Shown: positions 35,265 through 44,721 of the stretch, one piece after another
Position numbering within the stretch: position 1 is the stretch's first letter
Layout: each line of letters opens with the position of its first letter
Assembly (NCBI GenBank): GCA_017502085.1
Contig: JAFVVQ010000057.1
Span: forward strand, 32,976-96,975
Source of the DNA: Clostridia bacterium
Lineage (GTDB): Bacteria > Bacillota > Clostridia > Oscillospirales > Acutalibacteraceae
Direction: 5' to 3'
Length of the DNA stretch: 64,000 nucleotides
Translations under genes and position numbers: made by a program
Notes under the pieces: generated by a model
Database searches by the model: none
Told to the model about the DNA's origin: nothing
The model's input: only the letters and a program-made list of their open reading frames with translations

Positions 35265-36632
35265 ATGAAAATTATTCTCGATTATTCAAAAAAATATCAG
35301 AGATTTGAAGGCATCGGTGCAAGCGGTGCCTGGTGGGCACAGATTGTCGGCGGATGGAATAATACCGATGCGGAAAGCGGTCTTGCGGTCAGAGACAGAA
35401 TATCACAGCTTCTTTACAGCAAAACAGAGGGTATCGGAATGCGTGTGTACCGCTACAATATCGGCGACGGTTCCGCCGATTCGGGCAGAGGTGATTATTC
35501 CGATCCGGCAAGACGTGCTTCAAGTTTTGATGACGGCAGGGGCGGTCTCGATTTTTCAAAGGATGCAAACGCCGTCTATATGATGCGCAGAGCCGCATAT
35601 GACGGCGCAGACGAAATCGTTCTTTTTGTAAATTCCCCGATTGAATCGCTGACAAAAAACGGCAAGGCGCATCTGGATAAGAATCAGATTTTCAGAACGA
35701 ATCTGTCACCGAAGAATTACTGTGCGTTTGCCGATTATATTCTTGACGTAACGGAGCATTTTGTCGGTGAGGGTCTGCCGATAAAATATCTTTCGCCCGT
35801 CAACGAGCCGATGTGGATATGGAACGGCGGTCAGGAGGGCTGCCATTACAGTCCCCGTCAGGCGGGTAAGGTTATGCTCTGCGTTGCGAGAAAGCTTATG
35901 CAGAGAAAAAACCTTGAGGGAGTCAGGCTTTCGGGTGTTGAAAACGGCGACATCCGTTGGTTCAACAAGTCCTATACAAGGCATCTGTTGAAGTATCCCG
36001 AGGTCAGAAAAACAATCGATTCGGTGGATATACACTCATACTGTCTGACACAGAAATTCCTCCCCGCATTCGCAAATGACAGACTCGCTTTTGTCAGGCG
36101 ATTCAGAAAATGGATGGATAAAAAATATCCCGGTATTCCTGTTAAAATGAGTGAATGGTGTCATATGTGCGGCGGTAAGAATACGGGGATGGATTCTGCT
36201 CTCGAAATCGCAAAGGTTATGTGCGAGGATATCGGAATTCTTAACGTCACCTCGTGGCAGCATTGGATTGCTTGTTCACTCTATGACTACTGCGACGGTC
36301 TGATTTATCTCGACACGGAAAACAAGAGCTTTGAACTGACAAAAAGATACTTTGTGACGGGCAATTTTTCGAAATACATACCGTATGGCGCAACGAGATT
36401 TGAAGTTCAGACGGATGATTCCGACGTGACGGCACTCGGCTTTGAAAAGGACGGGAGAACATATCTGATTTTGGTCAATTTCTCTGCTGAAGAAAAGAAA
36501 ACATCATTTGAATCTGATGTTCTGGTTTCGGTTACGGACAAGGACAACGATCTTAATGAACACCGATTCGGTGCAAAAGAGGAGATAAAAATCAGCCCTG
36601 AATCCGTAACGACAGTTGTAATGGAGGATTAA
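35265..36632 (+). CDS. GH30-family glycoside hydrolase
   Basis: 455 residues. It opens with FEGIGASGAWWA, typical of GH30 clan-A barrels; the acid/base is E181 in SPVNEPMW and the nucleophile E297 in KMSEWCHM. A C-terminal beta domain follows (YIPYGATRFEVQT...). Overall it resembles endo-beta-1,6-galactanase-type members. No signal peptide, so it probably acts on imported oligosaccharides. I chose the ATG at 35265 with AAGGAAAG upstream over one at 35232, which lies at the promoter. The symporter gene starts 1 base after the stop. Confidence 0.88.
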   Translation: MKIILDYSKKYQRFEGIGASGAWWAQIVGGWNNTDAESGLAVRDRISQLLYSKTEGIGMRVYRYNIGDGSADSGRGDYSDPARRASSFDDGRGGLDFSKDANAVYMMRRAAYDGADEIVLFVNSPIESLTKNGKAHLDKNQIFRTNLSPKNYCAFADYILDVTEHFVGEGLPIKYLSPVNEPMWIWNGGQEGCHYSPRQAGKVMLCVARKLMQRKNLEGVRLSGVENGDIRWFNKSYTRHLLKYPEVRKTIDSVDIHSYCLTQKFLPAFANDRLAFVRRFRKWMDKKYPGIPVKMSEWCHMCGGKNTGMDSALEIAKVMCEDIGILNVTSWQHWIACSLYDYCDGLIYLDTENKSFELTKRYFVTGNFSKYIPYGATRFEVQTDDSDVTALGFEKDGRTYLILVNFSAEEKKTSFESDVLVSVTDKDNDLNEHRFGAKEEIKISPESVTTVVMED

Positions 36633-36633
36633 G

Positions 36634-38925
36634 ATGAACATAAAAAACAAAGCCGCCGGGCTTATCGGTTCGGCAAAAAAATACTGGAAAACTCCGCCGA
36701 AAGGCAGATATGTTACTTATAAGGAAATCGCATCTCTTTCGGGCGGCGGTATCGGTGTTCGATTCGTCAGCCATTGCCTTTCGCAGATGACTATTTCTGT
36801 GGGTAACGAACTCATCGGCAACACTATCGGCATAAGTCCCACGGCGCTCTACGCGATCTATATAATCAGCCTTATCACTTCGTTTCCGCTGACCGCAATC
36901 AGAGCGAGGATGATTGATAACACCCGCAGTATGAAGGGCAAATACCGTCCATATCTGATTGTTATGGGTATCCCGACCGTTATTCTCGGCATAGGCTTCA
37001 TATGGATGCCCTATGAACATATGAATATGCTCGGCAAATGCATCGCGGTGTTGCTTTTCAATATCGGCTTTCAGTTCTTCTATAATTTCTATTATGATTC
37101 GTATGACGGACTTATTAATGTCATTTCACCCGACAGTATCGAGCGCTCCGACGTGCTTTCCGTCAGGTGCATCGTCGAGAATCTTTCCCCCTCGCTTATC
37201 AACATTGCTTTCCCCCTGCTTGCAAAGCTTGTAACAGGGGAGAATACACTGTTTGATATGCGTGTTTACCGTATGACGTATCCGCCGATGATGATTTTCG
37301 GCTTCCTGATTTCAATTTTTGTCTATGCCAACGTTGAGGAAAAAATCGTTCAGGCAAAAACACATCTTGTCAGAGTCAAATTCATCGATGCTTTCAAGGC
37401 GGTTGCAAAAAACAAGTATTTCTGGATTATTTCTCTTGCGGGTTGGATGGGTTTCCTCGAATCGGCATTCGCAAGTATTATGCACTGGATGTATAACTAT
37501 CAGGGTGCGTGTGAGGCGGGTCAGTATGCAATCATCACCGCTATCGCGGGTAACGCATCCCTCTGGCCGAATATCATTGCGCCGTTTTTTATCAGACGTT
37601 ACGGAAAGAAAAAAATTCTTATTTTCACCAACCTGATGAGCATCGGTTTCATTGCGATGATGCTCCCTGTTGTCAGGCTGACGGGTAAGCCTTATGCAAT
37701 CTGGCTTCTTCTCGGTTGCACTTTCGTGAATACTCTTATCACTGCTCTCGGACATCTTCTGACTCCGAGTGTCAATGCGGATATCAGGGATTATCAGCAG
37801 TATATCACGGGTGAGCGTATCGACGGTATGTTTGCCGCCGTCGGTCTTGTAGGTAATCTTATAACTATGGTAACGGGCTCGGTATTGCCGATGATTTATG
37901 AAAAGGCGGGTCTCAACAAAGAGGTGGCGGTATCTCTCGGATATTCCGCAGATAACGTTTACCACGTGCTCTATAACAGAGACTATTTCATCAGCATATG
38001 TACAATACTTATTATCGCATCGGTCATCGGCGCGGCGCTCAACGTTATCCCCTATTTCTTCTTTGATTTCACCGAAACAAAGCAGAAATCAACCGTCAGT
38101 GTGCTGAAAATCAGAGCTCTTTTCGAGGACTATGCAAACGGTGTTCTCTCTGACGAAAAGCTTGTTGAAGCGGTTGATATCATCAGAGAAGCAGAAGAAT
38201 TCAGTGCAAAGCCTCTCAACGATCTGAGCGGTGCAAGAACGGTTCTCAGAGAGGCAAGAGCAAAGGGTAAAGCGGAGTATTCCGCCGCAAAAGCCGAGCT
38301 TCGCAGACAGAAGGAAGAAAACGAAAAAATCGAAATTGCCGTATTTGTTATGGATGAGCTCCGCAGATTCACCACTCCCGAGGGTGTTGCTGAGCTTGAA
38401 ACCGCAAAGGAAATTGCAGATGCAGGTATCAACGGATTTTTCGGAGTTGAGATTGCAGGTGAAGATTTCGTGAAAGCGATGCCCCGCAATACCGAGGCGG
38501 AGAAAAAGCGCCGCAAGAAAGTGCTGGAGCTTATCGCTGATATGAAATCGGCAAAGAGAGCCGCCGGAAAGTATTTCCCCGAGGGTATCGTCGAGTTTGA
38601 TATCACCCGATTCGATGAGCTTTTCAAAGCGGAAGACCGTGCCCAGCTTGAATTCCTTGCCGCTGCAAAGAAACTCAAAGAAGCAAAGGAAAACGGCGAT
38701 GCCGTTGCGATAAAGGAGCATAACGAAAAACTCAGAAGCATCAAAAAAGAGAAAAGAATCATCGAGAAAAACATCAAGAGGGCTACTGACGAAAACTCTG
38801 TTTATCACAGGGCTGCAAAGCCTTATCTGGATGCGGTCAGAATTCTCAGACAGGCAGAAAACTATGCAGATCTTGATGAAATCAAGGCAATGTATCCCGC
38901 CGCAGCGGCAAGAGTTGCGGATTAA
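36634..38925 (+). CDS. GPH-type sugar symporter with long coiled-coil C-terminal tail
   Basis: 763 residues. The first roughly 490 form a 12-helix MelB-like symporter (GNTIGISPTALYAIYII, ARMIDNTRSMKGKYRPYL). The remaining 270 are highly charged and helical, rich in Lys, Glu and Ala, including KAEYSAAKAELRRQKEENEK and AAKKLKEAKENGDAVAIKEH, probably a cytoplasmic coiled coil. Ordinary members end near 460-500. GGAGG precedes the ATG. The gene directly follows the GH30 enzyme, so it likely imports that enzyme's substrate. Confidence 0.88.
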   Translation: MNIKNKAAGLIGSAKKYWKTPPKGRYVTYKEIASLSGGGIGVRFVSHCLSQMTISVGNELIGNTIGISPTALYAIYIISLITSFPLTAIRARMIDNTRSMKGKYRPYLIVMGIPTVILGIGFIWMPYEHMNMLGKCIAVLLFNIGFQFFYNFYYDSYDGLINVISPDSIERSDVLSVRCIVENLSPSLINIAFPLLAKLVTGENTLFDMRVYRMTYPPMMIFGFLISIFVYANVEEKIVQAKTHLVRVKFIDAFKAVAKNKYFWIISLAGWMGFLESAFASIMHWMYNYQGACEAGQYAIITAIAGNASLWPNIIAPFFIRRYGKKKILIFTNLMSIGFIAMMLPVVRLTGKPYAIWLLLGCTFVNTLITALGHLLTPSVNADIRDYQQYITGERIDGMFAAVGLVGNLITMVTGSVLPMIYEKAGLNKEVAVSLGYSADNVYHVLYNRDYFISICTILIIASVIGAALNVIPYFFFDFTETKQKSTVSVLKIRALFEDYANGVLSDEKLVEAVDIIREAEEFSAKPLNDLSGARTVLREARAKGKAEYSAAKAELRRQKEENEKIEIAVFVMDELRRFTTPEGVAELETAKEIADAGINGFFGVEIAGEDFVKAMPRNTEAEKKRRKKVLELIADMKSAKRAAGKYFPEGIVEFDITRFDELFKAEDRAQLEFLAAAKKLKEAKENGDAVAIKEHNEKLRSIKKEKRIIEKNIKRATDENSVYHRAAKPYLDAVRILRQAENYADLDEIKAMYPAAAARVAD

Positions 38926-38941
38926 CTCAATAAAAACAAAC

Positions 38942-38968
38942 AACGGCGGGATTTTGTCCCGCCGTTTT
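38942..38968. terminator. Terminator between the symporter and HD hydrolase genes
   Basis: AACGGCGGGA/TCCCGCCGTT with a TTTTG loop and TTTT; A residues on the left allow minus-strand use. Confidence 0.85.
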
Positions 38969-38972
38969 GTCA

Positions 38973-39581
38973 TTATTCTTTCAACAATCCTTTTTTGAGC
39001 GAATCCTTGATAACACCCTCGACGATGCCCCAGAGTTCAGGAGTCGCGGTGCGGATGATATCCATACGTTTGTAAACCTGAGCGGAGCTGACGTTTCCGA
39101 GCTTCCAGGTGTGACCGTTTGTGAGATAATTCAGCAGAAGCGGCTGAATGCGGTCAATCGCATTTGCATATTTTGCCTCCGCTGTTTCGACTGCCTCAAA
39201 CTCGTCCCAGAGCGCGCGTATTTCAGTGCTTTGCTCACCCTCGAGCATACCGAAAAGTTTGTCAGCGGCATCTCTTTCACGCTGTTCTTTGTCTTCATAA
39301 CCTTTTGAGTCATAGGCGAAAGTGTCACCTGCGTAAACCTCAACAAGGTCGTGCACAAGTGCGATTTTTATAACTCTGTTTACGTCGATTTTCTCCGCGC
39401 TGTATTCTTCGAGAATCATCGCCATAATTGCAAGATGCCACGAATGTGCGGCATCATCCTCACGTTTTGAACCGTCAGCAACAAGATTTCTGCGAAGAAC
39501 AAGTTTCATTTTATCGATTTCAACGGCGAATTCAATCTGTTTGCGGAGTTTTTCATTTTCAATAAATTCAAAGCATTGCAT
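38973..39581 (-). CDS. HD-domain hydrolase (YfbR/HDDC2-like 5'-nucleotidase family)
   Basis: 202 residues. HD-superfamily metal ligands are visible in AHSWHLAIMA, then VHDLVEVYAGDT, and later D in AKYANAIDRIQPLL. This arrangement fits the HDDC2/YfbR group, which dephosphorylates deoxynucleoside monophosphates. I chose the ATG at 39581, with GAGG 8 bases upstream. The gene is divergent from the CARF nuclease; promoters of the two lie back to back (39600-39677). A functional link is possible but unproven. Confidence 0.85.
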   Translation of the reverse strand: MQCFEFIENEKLRKQIEFAVEIDKMKLVLRRNLVADGSKREDDAAHSWHLAIMAMILEEYSAEKIDVNRVIKIALVHDLVEVYAGDTFAYDSKGYEDKEQRERDAADKLFGMLEGEQSTEIRALWDEFEAVETAEAKYANAIDRIQPLLLNYLTNGHTWKLGNVSSAQVYKRMDIIRTATPELWGIVEGVIKDSLKKGLLKE

Positions 39582-39599
39582 ATAAAACACCTCGGTTAA

Positions 39600-39628
39600 A
39601 ATATATCACTTTTTTTCGCCGATATCAA
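39600..39628 (-). promoter_or_regulatory. Promoter of the HD hydrolase gene
   Basis: On the minus strand TTGATA (39628-39623), 17 bases, TATATT (39605-39600). Confidence 0.6.
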
Positions 39629-39648
39629 GCATATTGTGTTTGCGGATG

Positions 39649-39677
39649 TTGAAAACGGCAGATACTTGTGTTAAAAT
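39649..39677 (+). promoter_or_regulatory. Promoter of the CARF nuclease gene
   Basis: TTGAAA at 39649-39654, 17 bases, TAAAAT at 39672-39677, 37 bases before the ATG. Confidence 0.65.
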
Positions 39678-39714
39678 AATAAAAAACAAATCCGATCAGA
39701 ACAGAGGCGCGATT

Positions 39715-40929
39715 ATGAAAACCCTGATTGAACTTTTTGATTCAGAGCATATATACAACTATCTTGCCGCAACCGTATTCAGACCGCAGAAGGTGTGTTT
39801 TCTGGGTGACTATGAGTCACTGGGTGTCGATGTCGGTTCGGCATCGAAAAAATACGCTTCTCTGATGGGGCTTGATTGTCATTTCAGCTTTGTTGCGGCA
39901 AATTCCAACGATTACGATGAATTGCGTCGAAAACTCAGGGAGCTTATCCTTCGGGAAGAGAGGCTCGGCAACGAATGCACCGTTGACGTTACGGGCGGCA
40001 GAGACCTTGCGCTTGTTGCGACGGGCAGTATGATTCCGAACGGCACACAGGTTATCTACTATGACAGGGAAATGAACGCATTCCGTTTTCTCGGAACGGA
40101 GAAAACACAGAAGGTTGATATTGCTCTCACCTGTGAAGCTTTTATCACTGTTGCGGGCGGTGCGATTTATTCGGGCGCAAGAAACAGAGGCTTTGACGAT
40201 GCGGAGTGGAAAATCATCCGTGATCTGGTGAAAGTCTATTTTGAAAATAAAGAAGAGTGGAATAAATTTGTAAAATATCTTCAGCAGGTTGCGAAGGGCG
40301 AGGATGAAAAGGTTTCGGATAACCTCAACGTTGATGCACCGTTTTCTTTTAAAGACGGTAACGGCAAAACCTTTACCTGCAACGAAAAAATTATGAGTGC
40401 GCTTGTCGGGGCAGGGGCGATAAGAAATCTTCTTGTCACACCCGACAGAAAGTGGGTCGGATTCACTTTCGTCAGCGGAGAAATGGCGAATCTGCTTGTC
40501 AACGAGGGCGTATGGCTTGAACTTGCGGTTTATCTTGCAGCCAAAGAGAGCAACATATTCTCTGATGTGCAGACGAGTGTCAAGTTTGTGTGGGATATAC
40601 CGTCAGGCAGTGAAAGTCTGGCAGAAATCGTTTCGGATTCAACCCCGAGAAATGAGGTTGACGTTATGATGACGAGGGGAGTGCTTCCCGTTTTTGTTTC
40701 GTGCAAAACGAGAGTGCCCACAAATGACGATATCAATGAGATTTATGCAATCAAGAAAAAATTCGGCGGAGACCTTGCGGCAGGCATTCTTGCAACGACG
40801 AAATACGTTGCAGACAACACGCCCATCCGTGAACGTGCCGAAGAACTTGGGATTTCAATCATAGATGAACGTGATTTCAAAAATGAAAAAATAGTTCAGC
40901 GACTCGAAAAGCTGACTGAACTGAAATGA
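39715..40929 (+). CDS. Card1/Can2-like CARF-nuclease (DUF1887)
   Basis: 404 residues. The N-terminal part (1-130) resembles a CARF domain, with MKTLIELFDSEHIYNYLAA at the start and VDVTGGRDLALVATG as the ligand-loop region. The C-terminal part (about 260-404) has the PD-(D/E)xK nuclease pattern of DUF1887: GVWLE (E269), NEVDV (D316) and SCK (K331). Card1 and Can2 are type III CRISPR ancillary nucleases switched on by cyclic oligoadenylate to cut DNA or RNA. AGAGG lies 7 bases before the ATG at 39715; a longer ORF start at 39634 is upstream of the promoter. No Cas gene or repeat array is visible. Confidence 0.85.
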   Translation: MKTLIELFDSEHIYNYLAATVFRPQKVCFLGDYESLGVDVGSASKKYASLMGLDCHFSFVAANSNDYDELRRKLRELILREERLGNECTVDVTGGRDLALVATGSMIPNGTQVIYYDREMNAFRFLGTEKTQKVDIALTCEAFITVAGGAIYSGARNRGFDDAEWKIIRDLVKVYFENKEEWNKFVKYLQQVAKGEDEKVSDNLNVDAPFSFKDGNGKTFTCNEKIMSALVGAGAIRNLLVTPDRKWVGFTFVSGEMANLLVNEGVWLELAVYLAAKESNIFSDVQTSVKFVWDIPSGSESLAEIVSDSTPRNEVDVMMTRGVLPVFVSCKTRVPTNDDINEIYAIKKKFGGDLAAGILATTKYVADNTPIRERAEELGISIIDERDFKNEKIVQRLEKLTELK

Positions 40930-40933
40930 AAAA

Positions 40934-40972
40934 TAACGGAGACACTTCGCTGTGAAGTGTCTCCGTTTTTTA
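40934..40972. terminator. Bidirectional terminator after the CARF nuclease
   Basis: AACGGAGACACTTC/GAAGTGTCTCCGTT with TTTTTT on the plus side and A-rich DNA on the other; the next gene is convergent. Confidence 0.85.
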
Positions 40973-41968
40973 ATTATGCACTATATCCTGCCATACGAAC
41001 GCAACGTCGGCACCGACCTGAACAAAGGTGTCGATCTCGTTGTTGTTGAGCTTTGCGACTCTTCTGAAGCCCTGGTTTTCAAACTCAGCACAGAAGATTT
41101 CTGCCATTTCGGGGGATTCAAACGTAATGTGCGTGATGAGTCTGAACTGATCTCTGGGTGCGCCCGATTCGAGGCCCGGAACAAATCCCGTGCACCACCA
41201 ATACTGCTCATAGTCTCTCACGAATATCGTCTGATAGTTGCCCTTGTGGGTCTTATCCCAGACGAATGCCATCTCCATATTGAGCCAGTCTTCCTGTTTT
41301 GCGCAGTTGTAGTGAGTTCCGCTTGCACCGACCTTTCGGGTGTAAACACCGACCTCACCGCCGACAAACGCATATCCGTACTGTCCCTTCCACATCTGGA
41401 TGAGCCATTCCTTGTTGTCATATTCAAACTTGACTCTGACGGTGTCATAATTCATCATTCCGAGCGGAGCCATACTGTCATAGCCTTCGTTGAAGCCGAA
41501 ATTCTGCTGCCAGCATTTCTTATCGTCGGTATAGAAGAATCCACCGTCGGGGTCATATTTATACGAAAGCACTTTTGCAGTCTCGAAATCGATATCCGTA
41601 TCGGGAGGTACGTATTTCGGAGCAACGGGCATTTTGAATACTTCACGGAATGCCTTGTTGGTTGTCTGGATAACCTTTGTTACTGCCTCTGCGACTGAAG
41701 TTGTTTCTGTGTCGGGCTGACTTGTGAGTGTCATATCTGTTACGGGAACTGTCGGAAGTACGGGGGTTGTTGTCTCTGTGAAAGTAAGTGCGGGTAACGT
41801 TGCTTCGGTTGCGGGGCTGAAAACGTCAACCGTTTCTTCAGCAGTTGTTGAGGGTGCTTCGGGATTCTTTGCGTTGCCCTTGAAAAATATCAGGACGAGA
41901 GCGCAGATGATTGCAGTTATTGCAACGGCAACCGATGCGATGATAATTGCGGTTTTGTTGTTTTTCAT
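40970..41968 (-). CDS. DUF4474-domain membrane-anchored protein
   Basis: 332 residues. An N-terminal transmembrane anchor (about 7-29) is followed by a Thr/Pro-rich linker (35-110) and a C-terminal DUF4474 domain: YKYDPDGGFFYTDDKKCWQ, NFGFNEGYDSMAPLGMMNYDTVRVKFEY and MWKGQYGYAFVGGEVGVYT. Function of the domain is unknown; it is presumably extracellular. It follows the beta-propeller-like gene by 12 bases and is probably its operon partner. Confidence 0.85.
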   Translation of the reverse strand: MKNNKTAIIIASVAVAITAIICALVLIFFKGNAKNPEAPSTTAEETVDVFSPATEATLPALTFTETTTPVLPTVPVTDMTLTSQPDTETTSVAEAVTKVIQTTNKAFREVFKMPVAPKYVPPDTDIDFETAKVLSYKYDPDGGFFYTDDKKCWQQNFGFNEGYDSMAPLGMMNYDTVRVKFEYDNKEWLIQMWKGQYGYAFVGGEVGVYTRKVGASGTHYNCAKQEDWLNMEMAFVWDKTHKGNYQTIFVRDYEQYWWCTGFVPGLESGAPRDQFRLITHITFESPEMAEIFCAEFENQGFRRVAKLNNNEIDTFVQVGADVAFVWQDIVHN

Positions 41969-41980
41969 TATGAATTCACC

Positions 41981-42826
41981 TTATTCTGCAGGATATTCTC
42001 TGATAAATGCGTTGATGAAAAGCGTACCCATATCCATTGCAACGAGTACGGTTTTTCCGTTTTCTTTAGTGATGAAGGTCATACCTTCGCCTTCACCGCC
42101 GAGCAGATTTCTGTCGAGATATTTCTCAACCTCACCGTTTTCGGGGTCGATTTTATAGATAGCTTTGGTTTCGTCGTTGGTAGCGGCATAGAGTGTGCCG
42201 TTATAAAATTCCGCACCCTGAATTGATGGTACGCTGAACGAAAGCGGAATTTCCTGTACGAATTTCATTTTGTCATTGGTGTCATAAACGAGAAGCTTTG
42301 TGGGCTGTTTGGAGTGGTCGGTGCAGTAGAGATAACCCGTTTCACCGTCAACACAAACCCAGGGCAGACCTCTTGTTATAACTTCACAGTCCATAATATA
42401 ATAATCAACAAAATCCAATGTTTCGGCATCGTAGATACCGACTATCGGATAATCCCAGACCTTGCTGTCCTCAAGACCTGCATATATATATCCGTTATAG
42501 TAACTGAGTCCTCCGATGTGTGCGATGCCGTATTTTTTCTTCAATTCGTCGGGGATTGCCGAATAATCTGCATCAATAACGGTTTTGGCGTCATTCTTCG
42601 TGCGGATGAGAGTCGTTTTTGAAGAAAAGAAAAAATCCTCACCGTCGGTTGTCATACCCTGAGAGCGGAAAATCGCACCGAGACCGACAACGTTTGTTTT
42701 AGCAGTGTCCGTATGCTCTGCCGACGAGAAGAAATCGATTCCGTGGGTCAGCGCCGAAAACGGGATGAATACTATCGCAAGTACGGTTGAAATCAGTTTT
42801 GTGATGATAATCTGAAACATACTCAT
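41981..42826 (-). CDS. Secreted or membrane-anchored beta-propeller-like protein
   Basis: 281 residues. A hydrophobic N-terminal segment (about 4-24) is followed by repeated beta-strand units such as GLSYYNGYIYAGLED, VDGETGYLYCTDHSK and EFYNGTLYAATNDETKAIYKID, spaced like propeller blades. No catalytic motif is seen. I chose the ATG at 42826, with GGGAG 9 bases upstream, over the ATG at 42832, which is too close to that site. First gene of a pair with the DUF4474 protein. Confidence 0.7.
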   Translation of the reverse strand: MSMFQIIITKLISTVLAIVFIPFSALTHGIDFFSSAEHTDTAKTNVVGLGAIFRSQGMTTDGEDFFFSSKTTLIRTKNDAKTVIDADYSAIPDELKKKYGIAHIGGLSYYNGYIYAGLEDSKVWDYPIVGIYDAETLDFVDYYIMDCEVITRGLPWVCVDGETGYLYCTDHSKQPTKLLVYDTNDKMKFVQEIPLSFSVPSIQGAEFYNGTLYAATNDETKAIYKIDPENGEVEKYLDRNLLGGEGEGMTFITKENGKTVLVAMDMGTLFINAFIREYPAE

Positions 42827-42980
42827 AATCATTTTCTCCCTTGCCTGAATATTCCTATATTATATCAAAACGACGGCTTCGAGTCAATTGTTTTGGCGCA
42901 AACGGATATTTAAGTTGTTACTCTACAATTACACGCCCGAAAATACAATTATATTCGGCAAAATAACGGATAAATAATGC

Positions 42981-43009
42981 TTGAAAAAATTGACATAATA
43001 TAATAAAAT
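42981..43009 (+). promoter_or_regulatory. Promoter of pgk
   Basis: TTGAAA at 42981-42986, 17 bases, TAAAAT at 43004-43009. A TTGACA at 42990-42995 overlaps it and could serve an alternative -10 about 43011-43018. Confidence 0.6.
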
Positions 43010-43063
43010 AGATAATTGGTAAAGTATGCAACCAATATTATAAATCTGAAAGGACGATTTGAA

Positions 43064-44275
43064 ATGAGCTTACTTAACAAAAAAACAGTTGATGACATCC
43101 AGGTAAAGGGCAAGAAAGTTCTTGTTCGTTGTGACTTCAACGTGCCCCTCAAGGAAGGCGTTATCACAGACGAAAACAGAATCAATGCCGCTATGCCCAC
43201 AATCCAGAAACTCATAAATGACGGTGCAAAGGTTATCCTCTGCTCCCACCTCGGCAAACCCAAGAACGGCCCTGAAGCTAAGTTCTCGCTTGCACCCGTT
43301 GCAAAGAGACTCAGCGAAAAGCTCGGCAAGGACGTTGTTTTTGCAGCTGACGACACAGTTGTAGGCGAAAATGCAAAGGCAGCAGTTGCAGCTATGAACG
43401 ACGGTGACGTTGTTCTTCTTGAAAACACCCGTTTCCGTGCGGAAGAAACAAAGAACGGCGAAGCATTCTCCAAGGATCTCGCTTCTCTTTGCGAAATCTA
43501 CGTTAACGATGCTTTCGGTGCAGCTCACAGAGCTCACTGCTCAACAGTCGGCGTAACAGCTTTCGTTGAAGAAGCAGCAGTAGGTTACCTCATGGGCAAA
43601 GAGCTTCAGTATCTCGGCAACGCTGTTGAAGCTCCCGAAAGACCCTTCGTTACAATCCTCGGCGGTGCAAAGGTTGCTGACAAGCTCAACGTTATCGAAA
43701 ACCTCCTTAACAAGGCTGATACACTTATCATCGGCGGCGGTATGGCCTATACCTTCCTTGCAGCTCAGGGCTACGGTGTAGGTAACTCCCTCCTCGACGA
43801 GAGCAAGATTGATTACTGCAAGGATATGCTTGCAAAGGCAGAGGAAAAGGGCGTTAAGATCCTTCTTCCCGTTGACGTTGTAACAGCAGCAGGTTTCCCC
43901 AATCCCATCGATGCAGAAATCGAAACAGAAGTTTATGCAGCAGACGCTATCCCTGCTGATAAGGAAGGTCTTGACATCGGTCCCAAGACTGCAGAACTTT
44001 ATGCAGATGCCGTTAAGAGCGCAAAGACAGTTGTATGGAACGGTCCCATGGGCGTATTCGAGAACCCCACTCTTGCAAAGGGTACAATCGCAGTTGCAAA
44101 GGCACTCGCTGAAACAGATGCAGTTACAATCATCGGTGGCGGCGACTCAGCAGCAGCAGTCAACACTCTCGGCTTCGGCGACAAGATGACTCACATCTCA
44201 ACAGGCGGCGGCGCATCACTCGAATTCCTCGAGGGTAAGGCTCTTCCCGGCATCGAAGCAGTTAATGATAAGTAA
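43064..44275 (+). CDS. pgk: Phosphoglycerate kinase
   Basis: 403 residues. It transfers phosphate from 1,3-bisphosphoglycerate to ADP in glycolysis. Typical motifs are [40 protein letters not shown], the Rossmann segment [19 protein letters not shown] and [10 protein letters not shown] chose the ATG at 43064 (MSLLNKKTV) with AAAGGA 9 bases upstream. The codon choice (many GCA, AAG, CTC) is more biased than that of its neighbours, as expected for high expression. Confidence 0.97.
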   Translation: MSLLNKKTVDDIQVKGKKVLVRCDFNVPLKEGVITDENRINAAMPTIQKLINDGAKVILCSHLGKPKNGPEAKFSLAPVAKRLSEKLGKDVVFAADDTVVGENAKAAVAAMNDGDVVLLENTRFRAEETKNGEAFSKDLASLCEIYVNDAFGAAHRAHCSTVGVTAFVEEAAVGYLMGKELQYLGNAVEAPERPFVTILGGAKVADKLNVIENLLNKADTLIIGGGMAYTFLAAQGYGVGNSLLDESKIDYCKDMLAKAEEKGVKILLPVDVVTAAGFPNPIDAEIETEVYAADAIPADKEGLDIGPKTAELYADAVKSAKTVVWNGPMGVFENPTLAKGTIAVAKALAETDAVTIIGGGDSAAAVNTLGFGDKMTHISTGGGASLEFLEGKALPGIEAVNDK

Positions 44276-44277
44276 TT

Positions 44278-44690
44278 TGCGCGATATTTGACTTTCTCGC
44301 TCGTTTGCGTATCTTCATACGCGGCACTCACTGCGAAAGCCAACTCTCATCGCAAATTCCATTATCCTTAATGTAATCAATAGTTTGTGCGATATTTGAC
44401 TTTCTCGCTCGTTTGCGTATCTTCATACGCGGCACTCACTGCGAAAGCCAATTCTCATCGCAAATTCCGTTATCATTAATGCAATCAGGATTTTACGGGA
44501 TAATTAATTTCGTACGTTTGCGTATTGATATACGCGACGTTCGGTGCGAAAACCAAATTTCATCCAAAATTCCATTATCCTTAATGTAATCAGGAATTTA
44601 CGGGATATTTAATTTCGCTTACTTGCGTATTGATATACGCGGCACTCACTGCAAAAGCCAATTCTCATCGCAAATTCTGTTATTAGTGAA
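44278..44690 (+). repeat. Four tandem degenerate 105-108 bp repeats with a conserved hairpin
   Basis: Units begin near 44278, 44386, 44494 and 44599. Units 1 and 2 are nearly identical (period 108); units 3 and 4 are more diverged (period 105). Each contains GCGTAT-NNNN-ATACGC (44307-44322, 44415-44430, 44520-44535, 44625-44640). The stem is invariant while the loop changes from CTTC to TGAT. No ORF of interest is present. This fills the 500-base gap between pgk and tpiA. Confidence 0.85.
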
Positions 44691-44721
44691 TTCGGAAATT
44701 GGTTAATAAAAAATTTGTTCG

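Noticed and set aside
44278-44690. CRISPR array
   Set aside because: Units are tandem 105-108 base repeats with no unique spacers and no cas genes nearby.
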